From contig NZ_CP117772.1 in assembly GCF_028623165.1 (NCBI RefSeq), positions 434,001 through 498,000 on the forward strand: 64,000 nt of DNA, given 5' to 3'. Below the pieces are notes generated by a model that saw only the letters and a list, made by a program, of their open reading frames with translations, had not been told where the DNA came from and searched no databases. The position numbers were made by a program, and so were the translations under genes. Position 1 is the first letter of the stretch. The number at the start of each line of letters is the position of its first letter. The stretch comes from Nostoc sp. UHCC 0926. GTDB lineage: Bacteria; Cyanobacteriota; Cyanobacteriia; Cyanobacteriales; Nostocaceae. Of the stretch, positions 24,335 to 33,864 are shown piece by piece.

Positions 24335-25780
24335 ATGGTCGAACAAAATCAAAATTTATTCCGAAAAGAGTCATTGGAGCGTTTATCTTCACCTGAAAGA
24401 CTAGACCAATTAATGCAGGTAGTCAGTCCTAAAAGCTGGATACCTCTAACTGCCTTGGGTTCTTTGGTAGCAGTCGCCCTGGTTTGGAGTGTTTATGGAC
24501 GCATTCCGATTACCGTGGAGGGTCAAGGGGTACTGATTTATCCACGTAACGTTATGTCACTACAATCGAAAAGTGCAGGGCAGTTACTTGCTTTGAATGT
24601 TAATGTTGGGGATGTGGTCAAGAAGGGAGAGGTACTGGCAACAGTTGACCAAGTTGACCTGCGTAAGCAACTACAACTAGCGCGAGGTAAACTGGTCCAA
24701 TTAGAGGAGCAGGATCGCAATGCTAGTTTGTTACAAGGGCAGCGTCAGCAGCTTGACACAAAGGCAATCCAAGAGCAACGCTTATCTCTTGAGCAAAGAC
24801 TAAAAATTATCCGGGATTTGACACCTGTGTTGAGAGAAAAAGGACTGGTGTCAATCGGGCGCGATCGCCTGAACCTACTGCGACGCTTGCAAACACTCCA
24901 AGGGCTGCTTCCTACCCATAAAAAGAGACTATATAATCGTCAGAAGCTTTTAAAAGAGGGAGCGATTCCTGATGATGTAGTCTTAGAAGCGCGGCAACAA
25001 TACGACGATGCCCGTGCAAACATTGATGAAGCTGAATCTCAGTTGAAGCAATTAGACCTTAAGGAAGCGGATGCACAACGGCAATACCTCTCAAACGTGA
25101 ACGAAATTAAAAACATCCAAGCCCAGTTGCAAGAACAAAACAGTAAAGCAGCTACTCTCGCTCAAGAAGACCTGCAAACTGCAACTACTCGCAAGAACGA
25201 TATTCAAGAAGTTAAGCGAGAAATTGCCAAACTCGAACAGCAATTAGGCAATAACAGCCAGATTATTTCTCAACACTCAGGACGTGTTCTAGAAATTACT
25301 GTTAGTCCTGGACAGGTGATTAATGCCGGAACTCGTTTGGGGAGTATAGATGCAGAAAATCCATTTAGTAAAATAGTTGGCATCACCTTTTTTCCGGTTG
25401 GAGAGGGCAAGAAAATTCAATCAGGTATGAAGCTGCAAATTACACCCCAAACCGTGAAACGGGAACGCTTTGGCGGTATTGTCGGTACGATTACCACTGT
25501 CTCACCATTTCCGATTACCAGAGAAGCAGCCGCTAGTGTAGTGGGTAATCCCGAAGTGGTGACAGGTCTGTTGGGTGAGAAGCAAGAGGCACTTATTCAA
25601 GTATTTGCTGACTTGCAGCCAGATTCTACCACTTTTAGCGGCTATAAGTGGTCTTCTTCTGATGGGCCACACCTAAAAATCTCTTCTGGAACGACTACAT
25701 CTGTGCGAGTCAAGGTAGAAGAGCGAGCGCCAATTACATTCGTTTTACCTATTCTGAGGTCTGTCAGTGGTATTTACTAA
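24335..25780 (+). CDS. HlyD-type adaptor of the NHLP export system
   Basis: The 481-residue membrane fusion protein joins the inner-membrane ABC exporter to the outer membrane. It has a cytoplasmic N-terminus, one membrane segment at about 40-60 (WIPLTALGSLVAVALVWSVY), a lipoyl-like half (AGQLLALNVNVGDVVKKGEV), a long coiled-coil hairpin (residues 110-310), then the second lipoyl half (SGRVLEITVSPGQVINAGTR). The order and size fit the NHLP bacteriocin secretion adaptor family. Its last 14 bp overlap the start of the peptidase-ABC gene, so the two are translationally coupled. Confidence 0.92.
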   Translation: MVEQNQNLFRKESLERLSSPERLDQLMQVVSPKSWIPLTALGSLVAVALVWSVYGRIPITVEGQGVLIYPRNVMSLQSKSAGQLLALNVNVGDVVKKGEVLATVDQVDLRKQLQLARGKLVQLEEQDRNASLLQGQRQQLDTKAIQEQRLSLEQRLKIIRDLTPVLREKGLVSIGRDRLNLLRRLQTLQGLLPTHKKRLYNRQKLLKEGAIPDDVVLEARQQYDDARANIDEAESQLKQLDLKEADAQRQYLSNVNEIKNIQAQLQEQNSKAATLAQEDLQTATTRKNDIQEVKREIAKLEQQLGNNSQIISQHSGRVLEITVSPGQVINAGTRLGSIDAENPFSKIVGITFFPVGEGKKIQSGMKLQITPQTVKRERFGGIVGTITTVSPFPITREAAASVVGNPEVVTGLLGEKQEALIQVFADLQPDSTTFSGYKWSSSDGPHLKISSGTTTSVRVKVEERAPITFVLPILRSVSGIY

Positions 25781-28031
25781 TCTTTCATTAGTGACACCGA
25801 TTAATTTTTTGCAGTACCTGCAAAACCTGCTGAAAAATCCTCTCAAGCGGTTAAAGACCCCTACGCTTTTGCAAATGGAGGTAGTGGAATGCGGTGCCGC
25901 TGCTCTGGGAATTATTTTGGGTTACTATGGTCGGATTGTGCCTCTGCCAGAACTGCGTCGAGAGTGTGGAGTCTCCCGCGATGGTAGCAAAGCTTCCAAC
26001 GTCCTGATCGCTGCTAGAAGCTATGGACTAGAGGCAAAAGGCTTTAAAAAGGAACTGGATCAACTTCCAGAGTTAAGCCTTCCCTATATTGTGTTCTGGA
26101 ACTTCAACCACTTTTTGGTAGTAGAAGGATTTAGTTCTAGTTGGGTCTATATTAATGACCCAGCTACGGGGCCACGAAAGGTATCCCGACAGGAGTTTGA
26201 CGAGGGGTATACCGGAGTGGTGCTGGTGATGGAACCAGGGCCGGAGTTCACCAAAGGGGGTCGTAAACCCAGCTTAATTTTATCACTATGGAAACGGCTA
26301 CAGGGTGCTACTGGTGTTTTAATTTACTGCCTGGTGGCGGGATTTTTGTTAACACTCGTCGGGCTGGCAGTACCAGTATTTAATCAAGTGTTTGTAGATG
26401 AAATCCTGGTGCAAGGACGGCAGCATTGGTTGCGTCCATTGTTGCTAGCAATGGCGATCGCAGTAGTCCTCCAAGGAGTACTGACACTGCTGCGGTTGCG
26501 CTATCTGCGCCGCTTAAAAGTCAAGCTGTCTGTGGGAATGTCTAGCCGCTTTCTGTGGCACATTCTGCACCTACCCGTTGGTTTTTACGCCCAACGGTTT
26601 GCGGGTGAAATTAGTAACCGCACCAGTCTCAATGACCAAGTGGCTGATGTGCTTTCGGGGCGATTAGCGACTACAGTTATCGATGCAGTAATGGTGATTT
26701 TTTACGCCTTAGTCATGCTTCAATATGACTGGGTACTGACTTTGCTGGTAGCTAGTTTTGCTGCTGTAAATGTCTTAACTTTGCAGTGGATATCCCGTCA
26801 GCGCGTCGATGCTAATCAGCGATTAATCCAAGAGTATGGTAAAGCTGCTGGTGCATCGATAGCTGCTCTCCAAAGTATAGAAACTCTCAAAGCATCAGGG
26901 TTAGAATCAGATTTCTTTTCGCGGTGGTCAGGGTACTACACCAAGGCGATTAATTCTCAACAAGAACTGGGGGTGACAAACCAAACTTTCTCAATATTAC
27001 CTACACTTTTGTCTTCACTCTCATCAATGGCTTTATTGGTTGTAGGTGGTTTACGAGTAATGGATGGACATCTCAGCATCGGAATGCTCATCGCCTTTCA
27101 GGGACTAATGCAGAGTTTTCTGCTGCCTGTTAACAATCTCGTCAACTTCGGCAGTACCCTCCAAGAAATGGAGGGCAATTTGATTCGCCTAGATGATGTG
27201 TTGGACAACCCCACTGATGAGGTAGGAGAGCAGGAGAGCGGGGGAGCAGGGGAAGTAGATTCTTTCTTATCCACCTCATATTCCTCATTTTTTCTCTCAA
27301 CCTTACAAGGATACGTCGAGCTGGAGAATGTGACATTTGGCTATAGCCACCTAGATCCGCCCTTGATTGAAAACTTTAGCCTCTCGGTCAAGCCTGGAGG
27401 GCGAGTAGCTTTAGTAGGCGGGAGTGGTTCTGGCAAATCTACCATAGCCAAACTAGTAAGCGGACTCTATGAAGCTTGGGAGGGAGAAATTTGCTTTGAT
27501 GGAAAACCTAGAAAGCAGATTCCCCAATCATTACTAACTAACTCCATTGCTTTGGTGGAGCAGGATATTTTGATGTTTGGCGGAACTGTTAGGGAAAATT
27601 TGACTTTATGGGATACCACAGTACCAGACAAAAATCTAGTGCAGGCTATTAAGGATGCTGCCATAGATGATGTAATTTTCTCCATGTCTGGCGGATTTGA
27701 TGCAGAACTGATTGAAGGAGCCGCTAATTTAAGTGGAGGTCAACAACAGCGATTAGAAATAGCCCGCGCTTTGGTGAACAATCCCTCAATCTTGATTATG
27801 GATGAAGCTACCAGCGCCTTGGATTCGGAGACGGAAAAAATTATTGACCAGAATCTGCGGCGACGTGGGTGTACGTGTTTGATTGTTGCACACCGATTGA
27901 GTACGATCCGAGACTGTGATGAAATCATCGTCCTTGAAGGTGGAAAGGTAGTGCAACGAGGTACTCATGAGGAATTGTGGCGAGTAGAGGGGGTGTACTC
28001 ACGGTTGATTAACAGTGAAGAAGGAGCTTAA
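25767..28031 (+). CDS. C39 peptidase-ABC transporter (NHLP export)
   Basis: This 754-residue PCAT-type protein cleaves double-glycine leaders and exports the core. The C39 domain (first 140 residues) has the catalytic Cys in QMEVVECGAAAL, His in FNHFLVVEGF and Asp in YINDPATGPR. Several membrane segments follow (about 180-470), then an ABC domain with Walker A GGSGSGKST, signature LSGGQQQR and Walker B LIMDEATSALD. The linker before the ATPase contains a low-complexity insert encoded by a short repeat (27222-27262). GTG is the proposed start. All the precursors in this locus end their leaders in GG, matching this peptidase. Confidence 0.95.
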   Translation: MVFTNLSLVTPINFLQYLQNLLKNPLKRLKTPTLLQMEVVECGAAALGIILGYYGRIVPLPELRRECGVSRDGSKASNVLIAARSYGLEAKGFKKELDQLPELSLPYIVFWNFNHFLVVEGFSSSWVYINDPATGPRKVSRQEFDEGYTGVVLVMEPGPEFTKGGRKPSLILSLWKRLQGATGVLIYCLVAGFLLTLVGLAVPVFNQVFVDEILVQGRQHWLRPLLLAMAIAVVLQGVLTLLRLRYLRRLKVKLSVGMSSRFLWHILHLPVGFYAQRFAGEISNRTSLNDQVADVLSGRLATTVIDAVMVIFYALVMLQYDWVLTLLVASFAAVNVLTLQWISRQRVDANQRLIQEYGKAAGASIAALQSIETLKASGLESDFFSRWSGYYTKAINSQQELGVTNQTFSILPTLLSSLSSMALLVVGGLRVMDGHLSIGMLIAFQGLMQSFLLPVNNLVNFGSTLQEMEGNLIRLDDVLDNPTDEVGEQESGGAGEVDSFLSTSYSSFFLSTLQGYVELENVTFGYSHLDPPLIENFSLSVKPGGRVALVGGSGSGKSTIAKLVSGLYEAWEGEICFDGKPRKQIPQSLLTNSIALVEQDILMFGGTVRENLTLWDTTVPDKNLVQAIKDAAIDDVIFSMSGGFDAELIEGAANLSGGQQQRLEIARALVNNPSILIMDEATSALDSETEKIIDQNLRRRGCTCLIVAHRLSTIRDCDEIIVLEGGKVVQRGTHEELWRVEGVYSRLINSEEGA
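27222..27262. repeat. In-frame short tandem repeat in the exporter linker
   Basis: The purine-rich run GGTAGGAGAGCAGGAGAGCG, then GGGGAGCAGGGGAAG, is the GGAGCAG-type heptamer repeat of cyanobacteria. It encodes a Gly/Glu-rich linker (VGEQESGGAGEV) between the membrane domain and the ATPase without breaking the frame. Confidence 0.65.
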
Positions 28032-28033
28032 TT

Positions 28034-30949
28034 ATGGTCATCAATCAAGTTAGGAGCAAAGACCTTGAGGGGCAAGTATACAGCCTTGAAGGCAATGAAC
28101 CAATACTGCTAGACGACCCGCAGACAATTTGGGTTGTACAGTCCGGCTCTGTAGCGTTGTTTGCTGTCACAGTTGAAAATAATGTTATAGAAGGAACTCG
28201 CCGTTATTTGTTTACTAGCAATCCTGAAGAGGCACTTTTTGGAACTGCTCCTGACTCTATTGATCAGCAACGCCGACTCTTGGCAGTGCCGATGGGAGAA
28301 ACAGAATTGCTGAAGGTAGACCGGGAATCTTTTGGGGAGTTAGTGGCTGATGGGGATACCAGAATAGTTGCTTTAGTGGAGGGTTGGCTTGAGCAAATCG
28401 ACGTTACACTTTCCCATGTCGCTACCCCAGCAATTCAAGTCCGGGCCGTAGAAGAAGCGCGATTTTCTCTAATCGATGGTCAGACTCTCCAGCCCGAACC
28501 TCAGGCGATCGCCTGGGTGCAAATTCAGCAAGGAAATGTTCGCTTTCTGGGGTTTGAGGAACTGACTCTAGATGCCTCAGCAGAAATTTTTCCTTTGGGC
28601 GACGGGATGTGGTTGGAAGCCGTAGGGGAGGTTCAGCTTGCCACTCAAACCACAAACGCCATCCGCAACCCAGATACCCTGCTTGGGGGGCTATCCCAGC
28701 TTCATACTCAACTGCTGCAATGTATTAACTTCCTAGAACAGCAAGAAGCTGATGAAGAAGTGCAACGGCTGACTGAGCGGGAACGTCTCAATCGTCAGGT
28801 GACAGCAGAGGCTTTGGGCGAACTAGCATCTTCTTTGGGAACTAAAGAAGTAACCTTTTTCCTGGAAGGCACACCATTGTTAGTTGTTGCCGGTGCTGTG
28901 GCTAGATATTTGGGTGTGAAAATTCGTCCCCCTGCTCGTTCAGAAGACCTGAAGCGGATGAAGGAGCCATTGGAGGCAATTGTCCGGGCTTCGCGGTTAC
29001 GAATGCGGCAGATTCTGCTACGGGACAACTGGTGGGAGAAAGACTGTGGCCCTTTGGTTGCCTACACCCAAGAGGAAAACCAACCAATGGCACTGCTGCC
29101 AATTTCTGCCACTGGCTACGAAATATTTGACCCAAGCAATCGAACTCGTGTGCCTGTAGATGCTCATGTTGCCTCGACACTAACGCCGGTTGCTTATATG
29201 TTTTACCGGTCTCTGCCCGATAAAGTTCTCAAAGCTGGGGATTTATTTCGGTTCGCACTTAACAATCGTGGCAGGGATGTGCTGATCATTTTTTTGACTG
29301 GCATTGCCGCTACTCTCCTGGGGATGCTTACACCCCACGCCACTGCTATTTTAATTGATAACGCAATTCCAGATAGCGATCAGGGGCTGTTGCTGCAAGT
29401 TGGTTTGGGGTTGCTGGTTGCAGCTTTTGGGACGGCACTGTTTCTGCTGGCTCAAGGATTTGTCCTGTTACGGGTAGAAACAATTTCGGATGCCTCGACT
29501 CAAGCTGCTGTCTGGGATCGGCTGCTAAACCTACCAGTATCCTTTTTCCGCCAGTATACCACTGGGGATCTTCAGTCCCGCGTGACATCGATTAGTACAA
29601 TCCGTCGTCAATTAAGTGGTACAACCTTAATAAGCCTGATCACTGGTCTGTTCTCATTATTGAACTTGTTGCTTTTGTTTTACTACAGCTGGAAATTAGC
29701 TTTAGTTGCTGTGGCTGTAGCAGTAGTTGTTATAATTGTGACACTTCTGTCGGGGATGCTCCTCGTCCGTAAAGTTCGTCCACTGTTGGAAATAAAGGGA
29801 AATATCTTTGGGCAGACGGTGCAGCTAATCAATGGCATTTCTAAACTACGTGTCGCTGGGGCCCAGGAGCGCGGTTTCGCTTCTTGGAGTAAAAATTACA
29901 GTCGGCAAATAAAACTGGAACTTAGTACCCAGAAAGTTGAAGACGGTGTGGCACTTTTCAATACAGTCATGCCCACGGTAACTTCTGGTATCCTCTTTTG
30001 GTTTACTATCCAACAGCTTGAATCAGCCCAGACTACAGGTGCGATCGGATTGACGATTGGGACTTTCCTAGCTTTTAACAGTGCGTTTGGTACTTTTATT
30101 AAAGGTGCTACAGACGTCAGCAATACAGTTACCGGCGCTTTGCAAGTCATTCCCCAGTGGAAACGCGCCCAACCAATTTTAGAAACTATCCCGGAAGTGG
30201 ATTTGTGCAAAGCCGATCCTGGTAAGCTCACGGGTAGAATTGCTGTGGATTATGTCACGTTTCGCTACCGCCAAGATGGTCCTGTGACCCTGGAAGATAT
30301 CAGTCTCCATGCCGAGCCTGGGGAGTTTATTGCGCTTGTAGGCGGTTCTGGAAGCGGTAAATCTACTATATTCAGATTGCTACTGGGGTTTGAGGCTCCT
30401 GAAGATGGCACTATCTATTACGATGGTCAAGATTTGTCTGGATTGGACGTTGAGGCAGTACGGCGACAGTTAGGTGTCGTTCTGCAAAATGGCCGGATTA
30501 TGTCAGCTTCTATTTTCGACAATATTGCTAGCGGCGCTCAGATTACACTTGATGAAGCCTGGGAGGCAGCACGTATGTCTGGGTTTGCTGACGATGTTGC
30601 AGCCATGCCCATGTCTATGCATACTGTGATTAGTGAAGGAGGTGGCAATCTGTCTGGAGGACAACGACAGCGGCTGTTGATTGCTCGTGCTTTGGCCTTA
30701 AAACCCCGCATTTTATTATTTGATGAGGCTACCAGTGCGCTCGATAACAAAACTCAAGCGATTGTTAGTGAAAGTCTAGATAAATTGCAAGTTACTAGAA
30801 TAGTTATTGCTCACCGACTTAGTACTATCCGTAACGCTCACCGGATCTATGTACTTCAAGCTGGTCGGGTTGTACAACAAGGAACTTTCCAAGAACTAGC
30901 TGCTATTGAAGGGCTATTTGCCCAGTTAATGGCTCGGCAAATGGCGTAG
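28034..30949 (+). CDS. Second NHLP export ABC permease/ATPase subunit
   Basis: The 971-residue protein has an N-terminal region of about 400 residues in place of a peptidase. Its start resembles a cNMP-binding fold (EPILLDDPQTIWVVQSGSV). Six membrane segments (about 420-680) and an ABC domain follow: Walker A GGSGSGKST, signature LSGGQRQR, Walker B ILLFDEATSALD. This matches the second, peptidase-less ABC subunit of NHLP export systems, thought to form a pair with the C39 transporter. Its ATG follows GAAGGAGCTTAATT and lies 2 bp after the preceding stop. It is the last gene of the export operon. Confidence 0.93.
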   Translation: MVINQVRSKDLEGQVYSLEGNEPILLDDPQTIWVVQSGSVALFAVTVENNVIEGTRRYLFTSNPEEALFGTAPDSIDQQRRLLAVPMGETELLKVDRESFGELVADGDTRIVALVEGWLEQIDVTLSHVATPAIQVRAVEEARFSLIDGQTLQPEPQAIAWVQIQQGNVRFLGFEELTLDASAEIFPLGDGMWLEAVGEVQLATQTTNAIRNPDTLLGGLSQLHTQLLQCINFLEQQEADEEVQRLTERERLNRQVTAEALGELASSLGTKEVTFFLEGTPLLVVAGAVARYLGVKIRPPARSEDLKRMKEPLEAIVRASRLRMRQILLRDNWWEKDCGPLVAYTQEENQPMALLPISATGYEIFDPSNRTRVPVDAHVASTLTPVAYMFYRSLPDKVLKAGDLFRFALNNRGRDVLIIFLTGIAATLLGMLTPHATAILIDNAIPDSDQGLLLQVGLGLLVAAFGTALFLLAQGFVLLRVETISDASTQAAVWDRLLNLPVSFFRQYTTGDLQSRVTSISTIRRQLSGTTLISLITGLFSLLNLLLLFYYSWKLALVAVAVAVVVIIVTLLSGMLLVRKVRPLLEIKGNIFGQTVQLINGISKLRVAGAQERGFASWSKNYSRQIKLELSTQKVEDGVALFNTVMPTVTSGILFWFTIQQLESAQTTGAIGLTIGTFLAFNSAFGTFIKGATDVSNTVTGALQVIPQWKRAQPILETIPEVDLCKADPGKLTGRIAVDYVTFRYRQDGPVTLEDISLHAEPGEFIALVGGSGSGKSTIFRLLLGFEAPEDGTIYYDGQDLSGLDVEAVRRQLGVVLQNGRIMSASIFDNIASGAQITLDEAWEAARMSGFADDVAAMPMSMHTVISEGGGNLSGGQRQRLLIARALALKPRILLFDEATSALDNKTQAIVSESLDKLQVTRIVIAHRLSTIRNAHRIYVLQAGRVVQQGTFQELAAIEGLFAQLMARQMA

Positions 30950-31117
30950 TTAGCTGAGTTTTGCAAAAGTTAAGCTAGGGCAAACCGTAATCAGCAGTTA
31001 AAATTAATATTTGTAGTCTGAGCAATACTTTTGCCAAAAAAAGAGTATGAAGAGATAGGGCTGCCGTAGTAGAGTTATTGTCTCTCACAACGACAACTCA
31101 AAACCCACGAACAGCCC

Positions 31118-31670
31118 ATGCCTGATATCCTATCACCGTTACAATGCTTGCTACCGCAGATCAACGCTACAACTATGGGGCAATTGAACCACATAATCAT
31201 AGCCATGTTAGCAATGAGTGGCCGAGTCACGATGTTGGCAATCTACCGCCAATGCCTGCAAGGGCGGTAGTTATCGGACGGTGATCAGATTCTTTCATAC
31301 AGTCATACCTTGGGCGACAGTATTCTGGGTATTTTTTCGTCGGCATTTGTTTTGCCCAAATGATGTCTATCTGTTGGCAGGAGATGAGGTAGTAATAACC
31401 AAAGCCGGCAAAGAAACATATGGGTTAGATAAGTTCTTTCTTTTTTCATGGTCAATCTGTCCCATTATCTTCTAGCTCTGTTCCGTCAAGATAATCCCGG
31501 CTCTGGCATTGTTGATCTTAAAGTCTTACTGTCGTGGTTTTCGATATGTTCGTGAAATGTTAAAAATGCTTCCGGAACAGCCTGAGCCTATTTTATTAGC
31601 CCAGATTTTTGCCAAGCTTACCTCTCTCGGTCGTATTCACAATGTTTCTACAGTTGTTGAACCCTCGTAA
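31118..31670 (+). pseudogene. DDE transposase (IS4/IS701-like), multiply frameshifted
   Basis: Pieces of one transposase are readable in different frames: MPDILSPLQCLLPQINATTM at the start, GGSYRTVIRFFHTVIPWATV and VYLLAGDEVVITKAGKETYG (with a catalytic Asp) in the middle. The C-terminal part reads GFRYVREMLKMLPEQPEPIL and LTSLGRIHNVSTVVEPS before a stop at 31668. Several hundred central bases are missing and stops break every frame. It directly follows the export operon and marks the end of the RiPP locus. Confidence 0.75.
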
Positions 31671-31806
31671 ATTGGCAAAGGTATTGCGGCAGATTGCGGT
31701 CAATCTTTTAGGTAAGGAGAAGCGTGTGAAACGAGGAATCAAAAATAAACAGTTCCTCGCGGCGATGGATAACAACTATTTACTAAGTGTTTTAGCATTA
31801 GCTTAA
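31671..31806 (+). pseudogene. ISAs1-family transposase, C-terminal fragment
   Basis: The last 44 codons read LAKVLRQIAVNLLGKEKRVK and MDNNYLLSVLALA, which is the typical end of ISAs1-type transposases (IALNLLR..., then YLLKVL). Everything before it is replaced by the preceding transposase remnant. An ISAs1-type N-terminal half lies at 35706-36119 on the other strand; whether both derive from one element is unknown. Confidence 0.6.
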
Positions 31807-31842
31807 AATAGGACATCAAAACTTGAGTTGAATATTTTATAT

Positions 31843-31879
31843 AAAAGCTTTATTTATTATCGGGATAAATAAAGCTTTT
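31843..31879. terminator. Perfect stem-loop, terminator-like
   Basis: AAAAGCTTTATTTAT and ATAAATAAAGCTTTT form a perfect 15-bp stem with a 7-nt loop (TATCGGG). It is AT-rich with T-rich flanks, so it may end transcription from the export operon or the transposase. Confidence 0.5.
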
Positions 31880-32049
31880 ATTTACCCCATAATTGAAGAT
31901 TTTTAGTATTAATGAATAGTCATTCAGTTGGAGATAAGCTAACTAAGATTTTGAGAAAATCTTTGATTTATTTTGTTTATCATTCTTTCAGTTATTACAA
32001 TTATCTATGTCATTTTGAAATCTTTATTAGTTTTTATTAGTAAATAAGA
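31880..32049. other. AT-rich spacer, nothing recognised
   Basis: No ORF or repeat identified; it separates a terminator-like hairpin from an IS-end remnant. Confidence 0.4.
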
Positions 32050-32184
32050 TGCGTTCGCCCTGGCTTTTACAACGATCGCACGCCTACCAACTGTTCTCAG
32101 TATTAATACTAGGGGAGCTTCTAATTATTAGTAATATTAGTTGAAACATCAATGTATTGCATTCTGAAGTGCGGAATGTGGGTT
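32050..32184. repeat. IS1634-related end sequence, inverted copy of 49206-49345
   Basis: Read on the opposite strand this stretch matches the left 135 bp of the remnant at 49206-49538 almost throughout, ending in GAAGTGCGGAATGTGGGTT. That 19-mer is the inverted end of that remnant. Here only one end is present, so this is a solo end or a truncated element. Confidence 0.7.
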
Positions 32185-32337
32185 CATAAGACTGCATAGA
32201 GGGCAACCACTCAATACCTTCTCTACAGCCTTGTGCTGTGAATTATTGCTAGACAATTGCTGAAATTTAGAAATATGAGGCTACACCAAAACAATTTGAG
32301 AGTGTTGCGGCAAACCACAACGTTGTTCACGCAAAAC

Positions 32338-32380
32338 AAAAGGCGATCGCTCCGTCTACCAAACTCTGCGATCGCCTTTT
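32338..32380. terminator. Hairpin with HIP1 arms, terminator-like
   Basis: AAAAGGCGATCGC pairs perfectly with GCGATCGCCTTTT across a 17-nt loop and continues in T residues on both strands. It lies at the 3' end of the minus-strand transposase remnant. Confidence 0.5.
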
Positions 32381-32389
32381 TACCCCAAC

Positions 32390-32845
32390 AACACAGGAAA
32401 GACCTGAAATGACCAACTTTAATCCCAATTGTGCTGGGGAAGAAGTTCCTTTACCTCTCCATACACGGAAACTCCAAGGAATTCGCCACCGGCCAACAAC
32501 CAAATACACCACAACTAAGTGTAAACCTCGTTTTCCGTTGTATACGCGGATTAAATTTTCAAATCCCTTAAATTTTCCAAACTTCTCCAGAGTTGTTAGG
32601 TCAATAATCACTTGCAGAAATGGTTTGCGCCCCAATCTTCGCTCAGATAAAATCTCCTTAATAACACGGTTGCGAGCAGTGCGAATCACATTCCTAGTTG
32701 ACCAATCGTAGACATTGAGAAATCGGCTTAATGCGCTAGGTGACTTACTTTTACTGTGCTGAGGGAGGGGATAACCCTGTGCCTCCTTTGAACTTTCCCA
32801 ACATTGTTTCGAGATTTTCTTGTTGGTAAACAGAGGGCATTAATG
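32390..32845 (-). pseudogene. DDE transposase N-terminal remnant
   Basis: The minus strand encodes SKSKSPSALSRFLNVYDWST, IKEILSERRLGRKPFLQVII with the first catalytic Asp in IIDLTTLEK, and VYLVVGRWRIPWSFRVWRGK ending at QLGLKLV. The extreme N-terminus (MPSVYQQENLETMLG) is in another frame. The C-terminal two thirds are lost. It belongs to the IS4-like transposases common in cyanobacteria; I cannot name the subgroup. Confidence 0.7.
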
Positions 32846-33180
32846 ACAACAAAGTGTACACTAAAGTTTGGGCGTGGGCAAGAATTGAAACCATTGTTCT
32901 TGCTTATCTATAATATGTTTCACGCTCTTTCTCTGACATTTTGGACAATTCCACAAATCTAGCTACTCTCATAATTAACGATCGCCTGACCAACGACTCA
33001 CTAGTTGGAATATCATGCCTTGACAAAACAGACCATCCTCTTTCTCAACCAATTACGTAATATCACGACTTTGTTAGTCTCTTAAATGTTTAATCAGTAC
33101 GTAGGTCTGACTCTACTTCTAATGTCACATTTTTGAACCCTTTATTCACTTTTTCCGAGTTTATTCGGTAGGTGCAAGAT
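32846..33180. other. Transposon debris without an open gene
   Basis: A short stretch at about 32918-32950 resembles minus-strand DNA near 4045-4080, and AGGTGCAAGAT just before 33181 recurs at 4171. I infer remains of one IS family at both places but cannot define its ends. Confidence 0.3.
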
Positions 33181-33327
33181 ATGAGTCACTCTACCCAACA
33201 AAGACTGGTAAATCGACAAGAGTTGCCATTACCATCCGCCAAGCAAGGGATCTCAGAAATTAGCGTAGATGGGGGAAAAGTGCGACTGCGAGGTAATGCC
33301 ATAAAATCTTCTCCACCAACAAATTGA
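33181..33327 (+). pseudogene. ISKra4-family transposase fragment
   Basis: The 48-codon frame reads MSHSTQQRLVNRQELPLPSA and ISEISVDGGKVRLRG, which is the conserved segment of ISKra4-type transposases around the first catalytic Asp (SVDGGKVRL). Upstream and downstream parts are missing. Confidence 0.65.
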
Positions 33328-33864
33328 ATCTAGCCAGTTCATACTTGAACAAGGCTCGCGATCGCACCCTTTATTTGGCTGCAATTTTTCCTTGCACTTA
33401 AACCTTAATAGATGCAATTTGGCTTGATAATCCAAGATAACCCACAACGCAGGATTAATATATTTTTGCCAAAGCGGGATGCTCCCTAATGATCAGCATT
33501 TTTATCGGGCTATACTATCACTAACTATCTCTAGCCCTCATAACTCCGTTAACTCTGGATTGTGCTTAACCTATCTCAAAGCCATGTACAGACTGCTTTT
33601 TAAATTTTCGGACAAGTCTAGAGGAAATGAAAATCCAGTTCTTGAATAAAAGCATCAATTGCCTTTGCTGCTGCTTACTGCCTGCCTATTTTCAGTTTCC
33701 CAAGAGTGCTTGAGCAGATTGCTTGATAATCTTGCTGTGATTGGAGTGATCGCTTGGAGCAAATGTCTACTGTTGCTTACAGTCTTGTAGACAACCAGAA
33801 ATAACAGAAGCTTGTATCCTGTAAATAGACTGTTGAGGCTGCTATTAAAGTAAAGTACAATAAC
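33328..33864. other. Intergenic region before the TonB-like gene
   Basis: No gene recognised. It contains one HIP1-like site and presumably the promoter of the following gene, but no clear promoter consensus. Confidence 0.4.

Noticed and set aside
28795..30750. Several minus-strand ORFs of 70-111 codons opposite the second ABC subunit
   Set aside because: Antisense to conserved ABC motifs; no start signals.
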